The notes under the pieces: generated by a model
The model's database searches: none
Told to the model about the DNA's origin: nothing
The model's input: only the letters and a program-made list of their open reading frames with translations
Program-made: the position numbers and the translations under genes
Part shown: piece after piece, positions 54,486 to 62,441 of the stretch
How positions within the stretch are numbered: the stretch's first letter is position 1
Layout: the number at the start of each line of letters is the position of its first letter
Source: Nocardioides bizhenqiangii
GTDB taxonomy: Bacteria > Actinomycetota > Actinomycetes > Propionibacteriales > Nocardioidaceae
Direction of reading: 5' to 3'
DNA: 64,000 bases
Assembly: GCF_034661235.1 (NCBI RefSeq)
Contig: NZ_CP141059.1
Coordinates: forward strand, 62,001-126,000

Positions 54486-55175
54486 ATGAACGTGAACGAA
54501 GAGCAGGTGAAGAGCAAGCGGTTCGCCACCGTTCGGCACGACGGGTACGACCCGGCTGCCGTCGACCGCGTCATCGACGGTCTTGAGCAGGCCCTGGACG
54601 ACCTAGCGGCCAAGTACGCGGGTCTGGAGCAAGCCGACATGGCGATGCGCGCCATGCTCCAGACCGCCAACGAGCGGGCCCGGCTCCAGGAGGAGGAACT
54701 CGCTCACGCGCTGGACGCGGCCCGCGAGGCCCCTGTGCCAGCGTGCGTCGTCGAGGACCCCGTGCGGACGACGTCCGAGTGGGCCGCCCGACTCCTCGAG
54801 ATCTCCACCCGCGACGCGGAAACCATCGTCACGGAGGCGCGCGATGAGGCCGAGCGGGTCGTCGCACACGCCCGCGCCGAGGCCGCCCGGACAATCCAGG
54901 CCAAGCTGTCCAAGCTGCACGTCCGTGAGGAGGCGCTGGACGCGATGGCCGAGGAGCAGCGCGAGCAACTGGACTGGATGCGCCAGGAGATCGTGCTCGA
55001 GCTCGAGAGCCGTCGGGACAAGCTCGACGCCGAGGAACGCCGGCTGAGCGAGTTCGAGGGCCAGGTTCGCACGCAGCTCGTCTCCTACTTCCACGAGCAA
55101 CTGGACCTCCTCGAGCGGCCACGCCTCGTCGGGACCAACGTCGGCGCGCACGTCGGCGGGTCCCGGGCGAGCTGA
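54486..55175 (+). CDS. DivIVA-like coiled-coil protein
   Basis: 229 aa. The N-terminal FATVRHDGYDPAAVDRVIDG resembles the lipid-binding DivIVA/Wag31 start (F-x5-GYdxxxVD). A long coiled coil is broken by a Pro/Cys linker (REAPVPACVVEDPV, about 80-93). A second coil (about 98-210) is rich in Glu, Arg and Ala, with ARDEAERVVAHARAEAARTI. Such proteins bind curved membrane at poles or septa and organise cell-wall growth. The gene is unlike the main wag31, which sits in the division cluster, so it is probably an accessory scaffold. GGGGGAG precedes the ATG. Confidence 0.82.
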   Translation: MNVNEEQVKSKRFATVRHDGYDPAAVDRVIDGLEQALDDLAAKYAGLEQADMAMRAMLQTANERARLQEEELAHALDAAREAPVPACVVEDPVRTTSEWAARLLEISTRDAETIVTEARDEAERVVAHARAEAARTIQAKLSKLHVREEALDAMAEEQREQLDWMRQEIVLELESRRDKLDAEERRLSEFEGQVRTQLVSYFHEQLDLLERPRLVGTNVGAHVGGSRAS

Positions 55176-55582
55176 TCTGCAGGCCTCTCGAAGCGGCCCA
55201 ACGGACGGCACTGGCCTTAGGCGTTGCGAACGTCGCGGCGTCGGACGGCTCCGATCGCGAGTTGGAGCGGCGGCAGCGCGAGAAACGTCAAGGATTGAGA
55301 CGGCCTCGCCCTCAACGAGCCGTTGGCTGCCTTGGGCACTGTCATTCTGGGTGCTGTGATGCGCCCATAGTGGGCGATGTGCAGCGGGTGCCGTGAAGCG
55401 CGAAGGGTAGGACGGGCCTGGCTCGCCAGCACCCCGGCTCCCGGGTCCAACGGCGGCGAAGCCTGCCGGACGGCGGGCATGCTCCGGGCGATCGCAACGA
55501 CGCTCGCCGGCTGTCCACAGGTGGCCGGGCTGCGCGGGGCTCGCCGTCGGATGTGTCGGAGGTGAGTGTTCGAATCTGAGGT
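55176..55582. other. 407-bp gap before the DUF222 gene
   Basis: CGCCCA-TAG-TGGGCG (55362-55376) is a perfect 6-bp hairpin in the middle. A 62-codon plus-strand frame from 55377 has no ribosome-binding site and an implausible composition. No gene is supported; the part nearest 55583 probably holds the DUF222 promoter. Confidence 0.45.
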
Positions 55583-57013
55583 ATGGAACTTGGGGACCTG
55601 GACGCAAAGGCGACCTTGGCTGTTGCGGAAGGTGAGGTGCCCGAGCGCCGGCGGCAGGGAGTAGAGCGGCTGCTGCTGCTGCAGCACTGGGCCGACCTGC
55701 ATGCGGAGGACCCGCAGGCACGGCCGGGTGCGGTGCCGGTGAGCAGAGGCGGTGACCGGCTGGTCCGGCTGGGCGGGGAGGGCACGCCGTTGGCGGCCGA
55801 GCTGTGCTGGGCCGAGCTCGCGATCGCGTTCGAGACCGGTGCGATAGCGCTGCGGAATCAGGCCGGGCAGGCGTTGGACCTGCGGCACCGGCTCCCTTTG
55901 TTGTGGGCATTGGTCCAGGAGCTGCGGGTCGAGCCGTGGGTGGGCCAGAAGGTCGCGGCGATGACCCGTGAGCTGACCCGGGAGCAGGCAGCGATCGTCG
56001 ACGCAGCGGTCGCCGACGCCGCAGCGGAGTCGCCGGGGCGGCTGTTGGCGATCGCGGAGGCCAAGACCATCGAGGCCGACATCGAGGGCTACCGGACCCG
56101 GCTGGCCGAGGAGGCGAAGCGGACCGGTGTGTGGGTCTCCCGGCCCAAGGCGGGGGACCTGGTGGACGCCGAGGAGGGTGAGCCGGGCACCGGTCGGATG
56201 TCGGCGAAGCTTCCCCTCACCGAGGTGGTCGAGGGCGCTGCGATGGTCGACGACGTGGCCGAGGTCCTCGCCGTGCACGGCGACCACGACCCCCACGATC
56301 CGCCGACCAGGGACCAGCTCCGCGCCCAGGCGTTCGCGTTGCTGGTCACCGACCCACACGCCGCGGCCGCCCTGCTCGACCAGGCCGACGCCCCACCCTC
56401 CCCGGAGACCGAGGACCGCGAACCCGCACCGGTGCCGAAGAGGAAGCGTCGCCCGGCCACCTTGTTGGTGCACCTCACCGACCAGGTTCTCCGCGTCCAG
56501 GTTGGCGGTGTTGCTCGCGTCGAGGGCTTGGGCCCGGTGCTGCTGGAGCAGGTCGCAGACCTCCTCAAGCATCGGCAGGTCACCGTGCAGCCGGTGATCG
56601 ACCTCAACAGCGGTCACAGCGTCAACGGCTACGAACACCCGACCGCGGTCAAGCTCCGCACCCGGCTGCGCACCGTCTACGACGTCTTCCCGCACAGCAC
56701 CAGCCGCGCCACCGCCCGGCTCGACCACGACCACCCCACGCCCTATGACCCCGACGGGCCGCCCGGCCAGACCGGCGACCACAACGACGCACCCCTGACC
56801 CGGTTCCACCACCGCGCCAAGACCCACGACCGCTACACCGTCGACCAGCTCGGCCTCGGCGCCTACCGCTGGGTCACCCGCCACGGCCTCGCCCGGGTGG
56901 TGACACCGCGGGGCACGAAGAAGGTCCAGCTCATCCGAGCACGCGACGGCACCATCACCGGCGAGATCTACCGAGACGCCCGCATCGACATCGACTACCC
57001 GCGACGGACGTGA
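55583..57013 (+). CDS. DUF222 / 13E12-type protein with degenerate HNH region
   Basis: 476 aa. The N-terminal DUF222 region covers AELCWAELAIAFETGAIALR, LRVEPWVGQKVAAMTRELTR and EQAAIVDAAVADAAAESPGR. The C-terminal part aligns with the HNH nuclease of this family, with LDHDHPTPYDPDG and RFHHRAKTHDRYTVDQLG. The Cys residues that normally bind structural zinc are missing (the site reads DVFPHSTSRATARLDH). The family occurs in many copies in actinobacterial genomes and behaves like a mobile or repeat element. Here cleavage may be lost or use a Cys-free fold. It ends 20 bases before the F420/PPOX gene. Confidence 0.82.
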   Translation: MELGDLDAKATLAVAEGEVPERRRQGVERLLLLQHWADLHAEDPQARPGAVPVSRGGDRLVRLGGEGTPLAAELCWAELAIAFETGAIALRNQAGQALDLRHRLPLLWALVQELRVEPWVGQKVAAMTRELTREQAAIVDAAVADAAAESPGRLLAIAEAKTIEADIEGYRTRLAEEAKRTGVWVSRPKAGDLVDAEEGEPGTGRMSAKLPLTEVVEGAAMVDDVAEVLAVHGDHDPHDPPTRDQLRAQAFALLVTDPHAAAALLDQADAPPSPETEDREPAPVPKRKRRPATLLVHLTDQVLRVQVGGVARVEGLGPVLLEQVADLLKHRQVTVQPVIDLNSGHSVNGYEHPTAVKLRTRLRTVYDVFPHSTSRATARLDHDHPTPYDPDGPPGQTGDHNDAPLTRFHHRAKTHDRYTVDQLGLGAYRWVTRHGLARVVTPRGTKKVQLIRARDGTITGEIYRDARIDIDYPRRT

Positions 57014-57033
57014 TCATCGGCGAGGATGCGTCC

Positions 57034-57456
57034 ATGACCTCGTGGACCCCCGGCTGGGGTGCGTACCCGCCCCTCTTGCTCGACTTCTGGACCGAGCGAC
57101 ACCTCTGCGCCTTCACCAGCGTGCGCGAGGACGGAGCACCGCACGTGGTTCCGGTGGGGGTGGCGCTCGACCACGAGCAGCAGTGCGCCTGGGTGATCAC
57201 CGACGGCGGCTCTCGCAAGGTCCGCACCATCGCCGCCGGGGCGGGGACCGGTGTGGCCGTAGCCGCCTGTCAGGTCGACGGCAGACGATGGTCCACGCTC
57301 GAGGGCCATGCGGTGATCCGCACCGAGCCCGAAGCCGTCCGCCGGGCCGAGGAGGTCTATGCCGGCCGGTACCGGGTCCCTCGTCCGAACCCGGACCGCG
57401 TCGCGGTCAGGATCGAGGTCGATCGGTTCCTCGTCTCGAGCACGCTCGTACCCTGA
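57034..57456 (+). CDS. PPOX-class F420-dependent / FMN-binding split-barrel protein
   Basis: 140 aa: LLLDFWTERHLCAFTSVRED, GAPHVVPVGVALDHEQQCAW, GSRKVRTIAAGAGTGVAVAA and FLVSSTLVP at the end. The pattern fits the TIGR03618-type F420-binding split barrels (Rv1155 group), which reduce small quinone-like or tetrapyrrole substrates with F420H2. ATG 57034 is preferred to the GTG at 57010, which overlaps the DUF222 stop, because GAGG lies eight bases upstream and the fold starts there. Confidence 0.85.
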   Translation: MTSWTPGWGAYPPLLLDFWTERHLCAFTSVREDGAPHVVPVGVALDHEQQCAWVITDGGSRKVRTIAAGAGTGVAVAACQVDGRRWSTLEGHAVIRTEPEAVRRAEEVYAGRYRVPRPNPDRVAVRIEVDRFLVSSTLVP

Positions 57457-57521
57457 CTGCTCGAGCCGTCCATCGCGGCGGCGAAGCCCGGATCTCGTTG
57501 CCTTCGTGATGGGATCGCCGA

Positions 57522-58442
57522 GTGGGTGGTGTGCTCGGCGGCTTCGCGACGATCGCGGCGGTGGTCGGGCTCGGGATCCTGGTGGGACACGTCAAGCTCG
57601 TCGACGCGAAGGGCCAGCGCACCCTCTCCCTGCTCGCGTTCTACGTCGCGAGCCCGGCGCTGCTGGTGACCGTCCTCGCCGACAGCGACCCGGCCGAGGT
57701 GTTCTCGACGCACCTGGTCGCGACCGTCGTCGGTGTCGGCGCCGCGGTGCTGGTGGTCGCCGCGGTCGCGGTCCGGCGCGGCTGGGACCTCGGTTCGTCG
57801 GTCGTGGCCAGCCTGTGCTCGGCGTACGTCAACGCCGGCAACCTCGGCATCCCCGTGGCGGCGTACGCCCTCGGCGACGCGGCGCTGGTCGCGCCGACGC
57901 TCCTGCTGCAACTGCTGGTCCTGCAGCCGCTCGCGCTGACCCTCCTCGACGTCGACCGCAGCCCCGGCCGGCTGCCGATCGCCAAGGTGCTGACCCGGCC
58001 GCTCACCAACCCGCTGACGATCGGCACCGGCGCCGGCGTGCTGCTGGCGGTCGCCGACGTCCGCCTGCCCCAGCCGATCCACGACCCGCTCGCACTCGTC
58101 GGCGGGATGGCGGTGCCCGCCATGCTGATCGCGTACGGCGTCGCACTGCGCCTCGGACCCCTGCCCGGACGCGGGGTCCGGCCGCGAGCGCTGGTCGCCG
58201 TGGTCGGGCTCAAGATGCTGCTCCAGCCCCTGGCGGCCTACACCGCTGGGCGGTTTCTGCTCGACATGGACGGTCACGACCTGTTCGCCGTGACCCTGCT
58301 GTCGGCGCTGCCGACCGCGCAGAACGTGTTCGTCGTCGCGACCCGCTACGACCGGGCGGTGCTGTTGGCGCGCGACGCGATCTTCGTGTCGACGGTCCTT
58401 GCTGCGCCCGCGGCCGTCGTCATCGCGGCGCTCCTGTCCTGA
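57522..58442 (+). CDS. AEC family (auxin efflux carrier-like) transporter
   Basis: 306 aa with about ten membrane helices (FATIAAVVGLGILVGHVKLV and so on). The broken-helix motif is SAYVNAGNLGIPVAAYALGD, and ALPTAQNVFVVATRYDRAVL is the matching element in the second half. The family exports or takes up carboxylates such as malate, malonate or auxin-type acids. The substrate is not readable. It starts at GTG 57522 and is convergent with the orphan LuxR gene, 22 bp away. Confidence 0.88.
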   Translation: MGGVLGGFATIAAVVGLGILVGHVKLVDAKGQRTLSLLAFYVASPALLVTVLADSDPAEVFSTHLVATVVGVGAAVLVVAAVAVRRGWDLGSSVVASLCSAYVNAGNLGIPVAAYALGDAALVAPTLLLQLLVLQPLALTLLDVDRSPGRLPIAKVLTRPLTNPLTIGTGAGVLLAVADVRLPQPIHDPLALVGGMAVPAMLIAYGVALRLGPLPGRGVRPRALVAVVGLKMLLQPLAAYTAGRFLLDMDGHDLFAVTLLSALPTAQNVFVVATRYDRAVLLARDAIFVSTVLAAPAAVVIAALLS

Positions 58443-58464
58443 CCCGCGCACCCGAGAGCGCGGT

Positions 58465-58812
58465 TCAGGCGACCGGACGCGCCGATCCGCGGAGCTGGCC
58501 GGGCACCACGAACCCGGTCTCGTAGGCGGCCACCACGAGCTGCACCCGGTCGCGCGCCCCGAGCTTCGCGAGCAGGCTGGCCACGTGGGACTTCACGGTG
58601 GGGAGCGAGATGTAGAGCTCGCCGCCGATCTCGGCGTTGGAGAGGCCGCGCGCGAGGAGTCGCAGGACCTCTGCCTCCCGCTGGGAGACGCGGCTCGGGC
58701 GCTCCGGCGGAGGCATCGGCACCGACCGCAGCTCGACCCGCCGGCCGGGCGTCGGTGCGGGCGGGGGCTCGAGCCGGGTCCGGCGGGGGTACGGCGTCGG
58801 CATGGTGCTCAT
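58465..58812 (-). CDS. Orphan LuxR/GerE helix-turn-helix protein
   Basis: 115 aa from ATG 58812. The first ~45 residues are Pro/Arg-rich and probably disordered (PTPYPRRTRLEPPPAPTPGR). The rest is a complete GerE domain: SQREAEVLRLLARGLSNAEI, then GGELYISLPTVKSHVASLLA. It has no receiver or sensor domain. AGAGG lies nine bases upstream. It diverges from an AfsR/SARP gene with 98 bp between, suggesting that the pair cross-regulate. The longer frame to 58884 is rejected because it lacks a ribosome-binding site. Confidence 0.82.
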   Translation of the reverse strand: MSTMPTPYPRRTRLEPPPAPTPGRRVELRSVPMPPPERPSRVSQREAEVLRLLARGLSNAEIGGELYISLPTVKSHVASLLAKLGARDRVQLVVAAYETGFVVPGQLRGSARPVA

Positions 58813-58878
58813 CGGTGGTGTTCCTCTCGGGTGCGCAGCCCCTGTGGGTGGGCTGTCCGGGAGAGCGTCTCCACCAGT

Positions 58879-58896
58879 GCTCAAATTTCGCTCAAT
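58879..58896 (+). promoter_or_regulatory. Direct repeat resembling a SARP binding site
   Basis: GCTCAAA (58879-58885) and GCTCAAT (58890-58896) are heptamers exactly 11 bp apart start to start. Eight bases further on is a weak -10-like TTACTG (58905-58910), directly before ATG 58911. SARP activators bind heptamers at 11-bp spacing placed eight bases before the -10. This makes autoregulation of the AfsR-like gene plausible. Confidence 0.45.
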
Positions 58897-58910
58897 TCTG
58901 TTCTTTACTG

Positions 58911-61682
58911 ATGCAGACTCCGTGGGTGCACTGCCTGCGCATCGCCGTACTCGGGCCGCTCGAGGCCACGATCGACGGCGCTCCGATCGACCTGGGCTCG
59001 CGCAAGCAGCGCGCCGTCCTCGGCGTGCTCACCGCGCTCGCCCCCGCCGCCGTGCCCGTCGAGCGCCTGGTCGACGAGATCTGGGGCGACGCCGGCCCGG
59101 CCAACCCGCTGCGCAGCCTGCAGGTCTACGTGTCGGCGCTCCGCAGCGCGCTCGGGGAGTACGGCGACCGGCTGGCCACCGAGGGCCGGGCCTACCGACT
59201 GATCGCCGACGGGGTCGAGATCGACGCCGAGCGGTTCAGCCGGCTCGTGCGCCAAGCCGCGGCCGAGCCGGACCCGGACGCCGCGGTCGCGCTGGTCGAC
59301 GAGGCGCTCGCCCTCTGGCGCGGTGAGCCCTGGCAGGACCTCCGTGACCTGCCGCTCGTCGCGCCGGTCGTCGTGGCGCTCGAGGCGGAGCGGTTGACGG
59401 CTGCGGCCGTCCGCGCCCGCGCACTGCTGTCCCTCGGTCGGCATCGTGAGCTGGTGCCGTGGCTGGAGCCGCTGGTCGAGCAGCACCCCCTCAACGAAGA
59501 GCTCCGCGGCCACCTGATGCTCGCGCTGCACCGCAGTGACCGCCAGGCCGACGCGCTCGAGGTCTACGCGGCCGGCCGGGAGACCAAGGCCGACGAGACG
59601 GGTCTCGACCCGGGCGAGGACCTCCAGCGGCTGCAGGCGGCGATTCTCACCGACGACCCGGCGCTCCGGGTGGAGGACGTCGAGCTCCGGTCCCGGCGGC
59701 ACCTGCCCGCCCCCGTGACGTCGCTGGTCGGACGGGAGACCGAGATCGCGTCGGTCGTGGCGCTGTTGCGGGAGCCGGACAACCGGCTGGTCACGATCAC
59801 CGGACCCGGGGGCATCGGCAAGACTCGGCTCAGCATCGCGGTCGCCCGTGGGCTGGCCGCCGACCACCCCGACGGCGTCTGGTTCGTCGCGCTGGACGCG
59901 GTGCACGACCACCGGCTGGTGGCCGGGGCAGTCGCCGACGCGTTGGAGGTCGAGACCAGCGGAGGTGACGTGCCCGCGGCGCTGAAGGCGCACCTGCGCG
60001 ACCTCCGGATGCTGCTGGTCCTCGACAACTTCGAGCAGGTCGACGACGCGGCGCCGTTGGTCTCCGACCTGCTGGCGGCAGCAGCCGGGCTGCGGGTCCT
60101 GGTGACCAGCCGGGTCCGGCTCCGGCTGTACGGCGAGCGGGTGGTCCCCCTCGACCCGCTGGCGACGATCGACGCCGGTCCGCTGTTCGTCGAGCGGGCC
60201 CGGGGGGTGGACCCGGGGTTCGACGCCCCACCGGACACCGTCGCCCAGCTATGCGACCAGCTCGACGGCATCCCGCTCGCGATCGAGCTGGTCGCCGCCC
60301 GCGTCGACGAGATCCCCTTCGAGACGCTCCACAAGCAGCTGGCGGAGCGACAGGCGCTCGATCTCGCCACCCACGGCCCTCGCGACCGCAGCTCGCGCCA
60401 GCGCACCCTGCGCGACGCGATCGCGTGGAGCGTCGCTCTGCTGCCCGAGGAGCTCGCCGGGAGGTTCGCGCGGCTCGCCGTGTTCGACGGCGGCTTCACC
60501 GCGGGGGCGGCGGCCGCGGTCACCGGGGTCACGTCGGCCGACCTCACCGCGCTGGTGCGGGCCAGCCTGGTCGTCGACGCCGGTGGGGGTCGGTTCCGGT
60601 TGCTCGAGACGCTGCGGGAGTACGCCGGCGAGCTGCTCGGCGACGCCCACGACCAGGTCGCCGACGCTCACGCCGAGTGGTACCGGAGGTTCGTCCTCGA
60701 CGCCGACGGGAGGATCTCGATCCCCGCGTGGATCAAGCTGATCGACCCGGACCGGGCCAACCTGCGCGCCGCGCTGGAACGGCTCTACGTGACGGCCCAC
60801 GACGACACACCGGTCGGCGTGCGGCTGCTGGAGCTGACCTCGGCGCTCGGGCGGTACTGGTACCACGTCGGCCCGGCCAGCGCCGACACCGAGTGGCTGC
60901 CGCGAGCGCTCGCCCTGGCCACCGACGCAGATCCCACGCTCCGGGGCAGCGCCGCCTACGCGCTCGCAATCTGTCGTGGCGAGCAGGGTCTGGTGGAGGA
61001 GGCGATCGAGCACTGCCGGACGGCGTACGACCTGCTCCGCGACGGGCCGGACCCGCTGTGGGCCGCGCGCGCGCTGAACTCGCTCGCCAGTCTCACCCAC
61101 GACATCGGCCACAGCGAGGAGGCCGCACCACTCCTCGACGAGAGCATCGCGCTCAGACGCACCCTCGGCGGTGCACTGCCGCTCGCGATCCCGCTGTCGA
61201 ACCGCGCCTCCGTCGCCGTCCAGCTCGGGGACGCCGCAACCGCGCGGTCCTGCCTCGAGGAGATCCTCAGGGTCGAGGGTGACGACGAGCTCGAGGCTGC
61301 CTTCGCGATGATGGGCATGGCCGACGTCGAGCTCCTCGCAGGAGACCCGGACGCGGCCGCGGTCTGCCTGCGGACCGCGGTCGAGACCGTGATGGCCGAG
61401 GACTACCAGGACTACCGGTTGATGGAGTGCCTCGAGACGTTCGCGGCGCTCGCCGTGGTGCGCGGTCGGGCCGACCTCGCCGCGACCCTGCTTGCCGCCG
61501 TGGACCGGGCGTACGCCGACGAGGGGTCGGTGATGGTGCCCGCCGACATCCGGCTGCGCGAGCGCCGTACGGGCGCTGCGCTGGCGGCGCTGGGTCCCGA
61601 GGCACGCCGTGCGGCCGAGGACCGGGGGACCGCTCTCGACCTGCAGGCGGCGGTCCGGCTGGCGCGGCAGGAGCTGCTCTGA
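58911..61682 (+). CDS. AfsR/SARP-family regulator with NB-ARC ATPase and TPRs
   Basis: About 923 aa. The OmpR-type winged helix (RIAVLGPLEATIDGAPIDLG, then SRKQRAVLGVLTAL) and BTAD domain (ERFSRLVRQAAAEPDPDAAV, to about 250) form the SARP part. A STAND ATPase follows with Walker A GPGGIGKTR at 298-306, MLLVLDNFEQV and GIPLAIELVAARV. TPR-type repeats complete the C-terminus (about 650-920). Such proteins activate secondary-metabolism or stress genes. ATG 58911 is chosen because the SARP domain starts ten residues later; GTG 58926 is possible. Frames further upstream would cross the promoter repeats. Confidence 0.9.
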   Translation: MQTPWVHCLRIAVLGPLEATIDGAPIDLGSRKQRAVLGVLTALAPAAVPVERLVDEIWGDAGPANPLRSLQVYVSALRSALGEYGDRLATEGRAYRLIADGVEIDAERFSRLVRQAAAEPDPDAAVALVDEALALWRGEPWQDLRDLPLVAPVVVALEAERLTAAAVRARALLSLGRHRELVPWLEPLVEQHPLNEELRGHLMLALHRSDRQADALEVYAAGRETKADETGLDPGEDLQRLQAAILTDDPALRVEDVELRSRRHLPAPVTSLVGRETEIASVVALLREPDNRLVTITGPGGIGKTRLSIAVARGLAADHPDGVWFVALDAVHDHRLVAGAVADALEVETSGGDVPAALKAHLRDLRMLLVLDNFEQVDDAAPLVSDLLAAAAGLRVLVTSRVRLRLYGERVVPLDPLATIDAGPLFVERARGVDPGFDAPPDTVAQLCDQLDGIPLAIELVAARVDEIPFETLHKQLAERQALDLATHGPRDRSSRQRTLRDAIAWSVALLPEELAGRFARLAVFDGGFTAGAAAAVTGVTSADLTALVRASLVVDAGGGRFRLLETLREYAGELLGDAHDQVADAHAEWYRRFVLDADGRISIPAWIKLIDPDRANLRAALERLYVTAHDDTPVGVRLLELTSALGRYWYHVGPASADTEWLPRALALATDADPTLRGSAAYALAICRGEQGLVEEAIEHCRTAYDLLRDGPDPLWAARALNSLASLTHDIGHSEEAAPLLDESIALRRTLGGALPLAIPLSNRASVAVQLGDAATARSCLEEILRVEGDDELEAAFAMMGMADVELLAGDPDAAAVCLRTAVETVMAEDYQDYRLMECLETFAALAVVRGRADLAATLLAAVDRAYADEGSVMVPADIRLRERRTGAALAALGPEARRAAEDRGTALDLQAAVRLARQELL

Positions 61683-61693
61683 CCAGCCGGGGT

Positions 61694-61721
61694 ACCGGGG
61701 GTGCCCGGTTATCGTGACGGC
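61694..61721 (+). promoter_or_regulatory. Leaderless promoter with inverted repeat
   Basis: ACCGGG-GGTG-CCCGGT (61694-61709) is a perfect 6+6 dyad directly abutting a TATCGT -10 box (61710-61715). Six bases follow before ATG 61722. The dyad is a likely operator for the TetR protein encoded next; it lies only 12 bases after the AfsR-type gene and might also serve as a weak terminator. Confidence 0.5.
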
Positions 61722-62402
61722 ATGGTGGATGTTGCGAGGTGGGTCGACTCGACCGTCGCGCGCCGGATCCGCAAGGTGGGCGACGATCCGGGTCGTCGCA
61801 GCGAGCTGATCGCCGCGGCCGCCGCGGCGATCGACGAGGAGGGTCCCGGGGTCGGGATGGCCCAGATCGCCGAGCGGGCCGGCATCCCGCGGCCGCACGC
61901 CTACCGCTACGTCGCCAGCAAGAAGCAGCTCGACCTCGACGTCGCGCGGAAGGCCTCGGCCGACCTGCTGGAGCAGGTCCGCCCGCACCTGACCAGGCGC
62001 GGTACGACGTACGAGGTCGTGCACGGCATCGTCGCCGTCATCGCCGAGTGGGCGGCGCAGCACCCCAACCTCTACCGGTTCGTCGCCGCGCAGAAGCAGA
62101 CCAAGAAGCTGCACCAGGCGCGGATGGGACGCAGCCGCTTCCTGGACGAGCTGTTCGTCGCCCTGAGCGCCTACCTGCGGCCGACCGAGGTGGTGCCGTC
62201 AGCCCCCGACGGCGTCCTCGCCGGCCTGATCGGCATGGTCGACGCCAGCATCATCTGGTGGCTCGACCACAAGGACGAGACGCAGGACGAGGTCGTCGAC
62301 CGGTTGACCCGGCAGGTGACGCTGGTGCTCACCGACATGCTGTCCCAGCTCGGGTTCGACGTGCCCGACGACATGGTGTTCGATCCCGGTGCCGACGAGT
62401 AG
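61722..62402 (+). CDS. TetR-family transcriptional regulator
   Basis: 226 aa. A ~20-residue basic extension (DVARWVDSTVARRIRKVGDD) precedes the TetR helix-turn-helix: RRSELIAAAAAAIDEEGPGV, MAQIAERAGIPRPHAYRYVA and SKKQLDLDVARK. The C-terminal half has tryptophans typical of ligand pockets (ASIIWWLDHKDETQDEVVDR). The start fits the leaderless promoter. The nearest candidates for control are its own gene and the BrkB-family gene 39 bp downstream, which has its own -10 box. Confidence 0.9.
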   Translation: MVDVARWVDSTVARRIRKVGDDPGRRSELIAAAAAAIDEEGPGVGMAQIAERAGIPRPHAYRYVASKKQLDLDVARKASADLLEQVRPHLTRRGTTYEVVHGIVAVIAEWAAQHPNLYRFVAAQKQTKKLHQARMGRSRFLDELFVALSAYLRPTEVVPSAPDGVLAGLIGMVDASIIWWLDHKDETQDEVVDRLTRQVTLVLTDMLSQLGFDVPDDMVFDPGADE

Positions 62403-62429
62403 GTCCGGGGGCTGACCGCCCCTCCCGGG

Positions 62430-62441
62430 TAGGTTGACAAC
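62430..62441 (+). promoter_or_regulatory. Leaderless promoter (-10 box) of the BrkB-family gene
   Basis: TAGGTT (62430-62435) fits TANNNT and is followed by six bases and the GTG at 62442, so the mRNA probably begins at the start codon. No -35 consensus is visible. Confidence 0.55.

Noticed and set aside
55377..55565. 62-codon frame upstream of the DUF222 gene
   Set aside because: No ribosome-binding site, no family match, Arg/Cys-rich composition.
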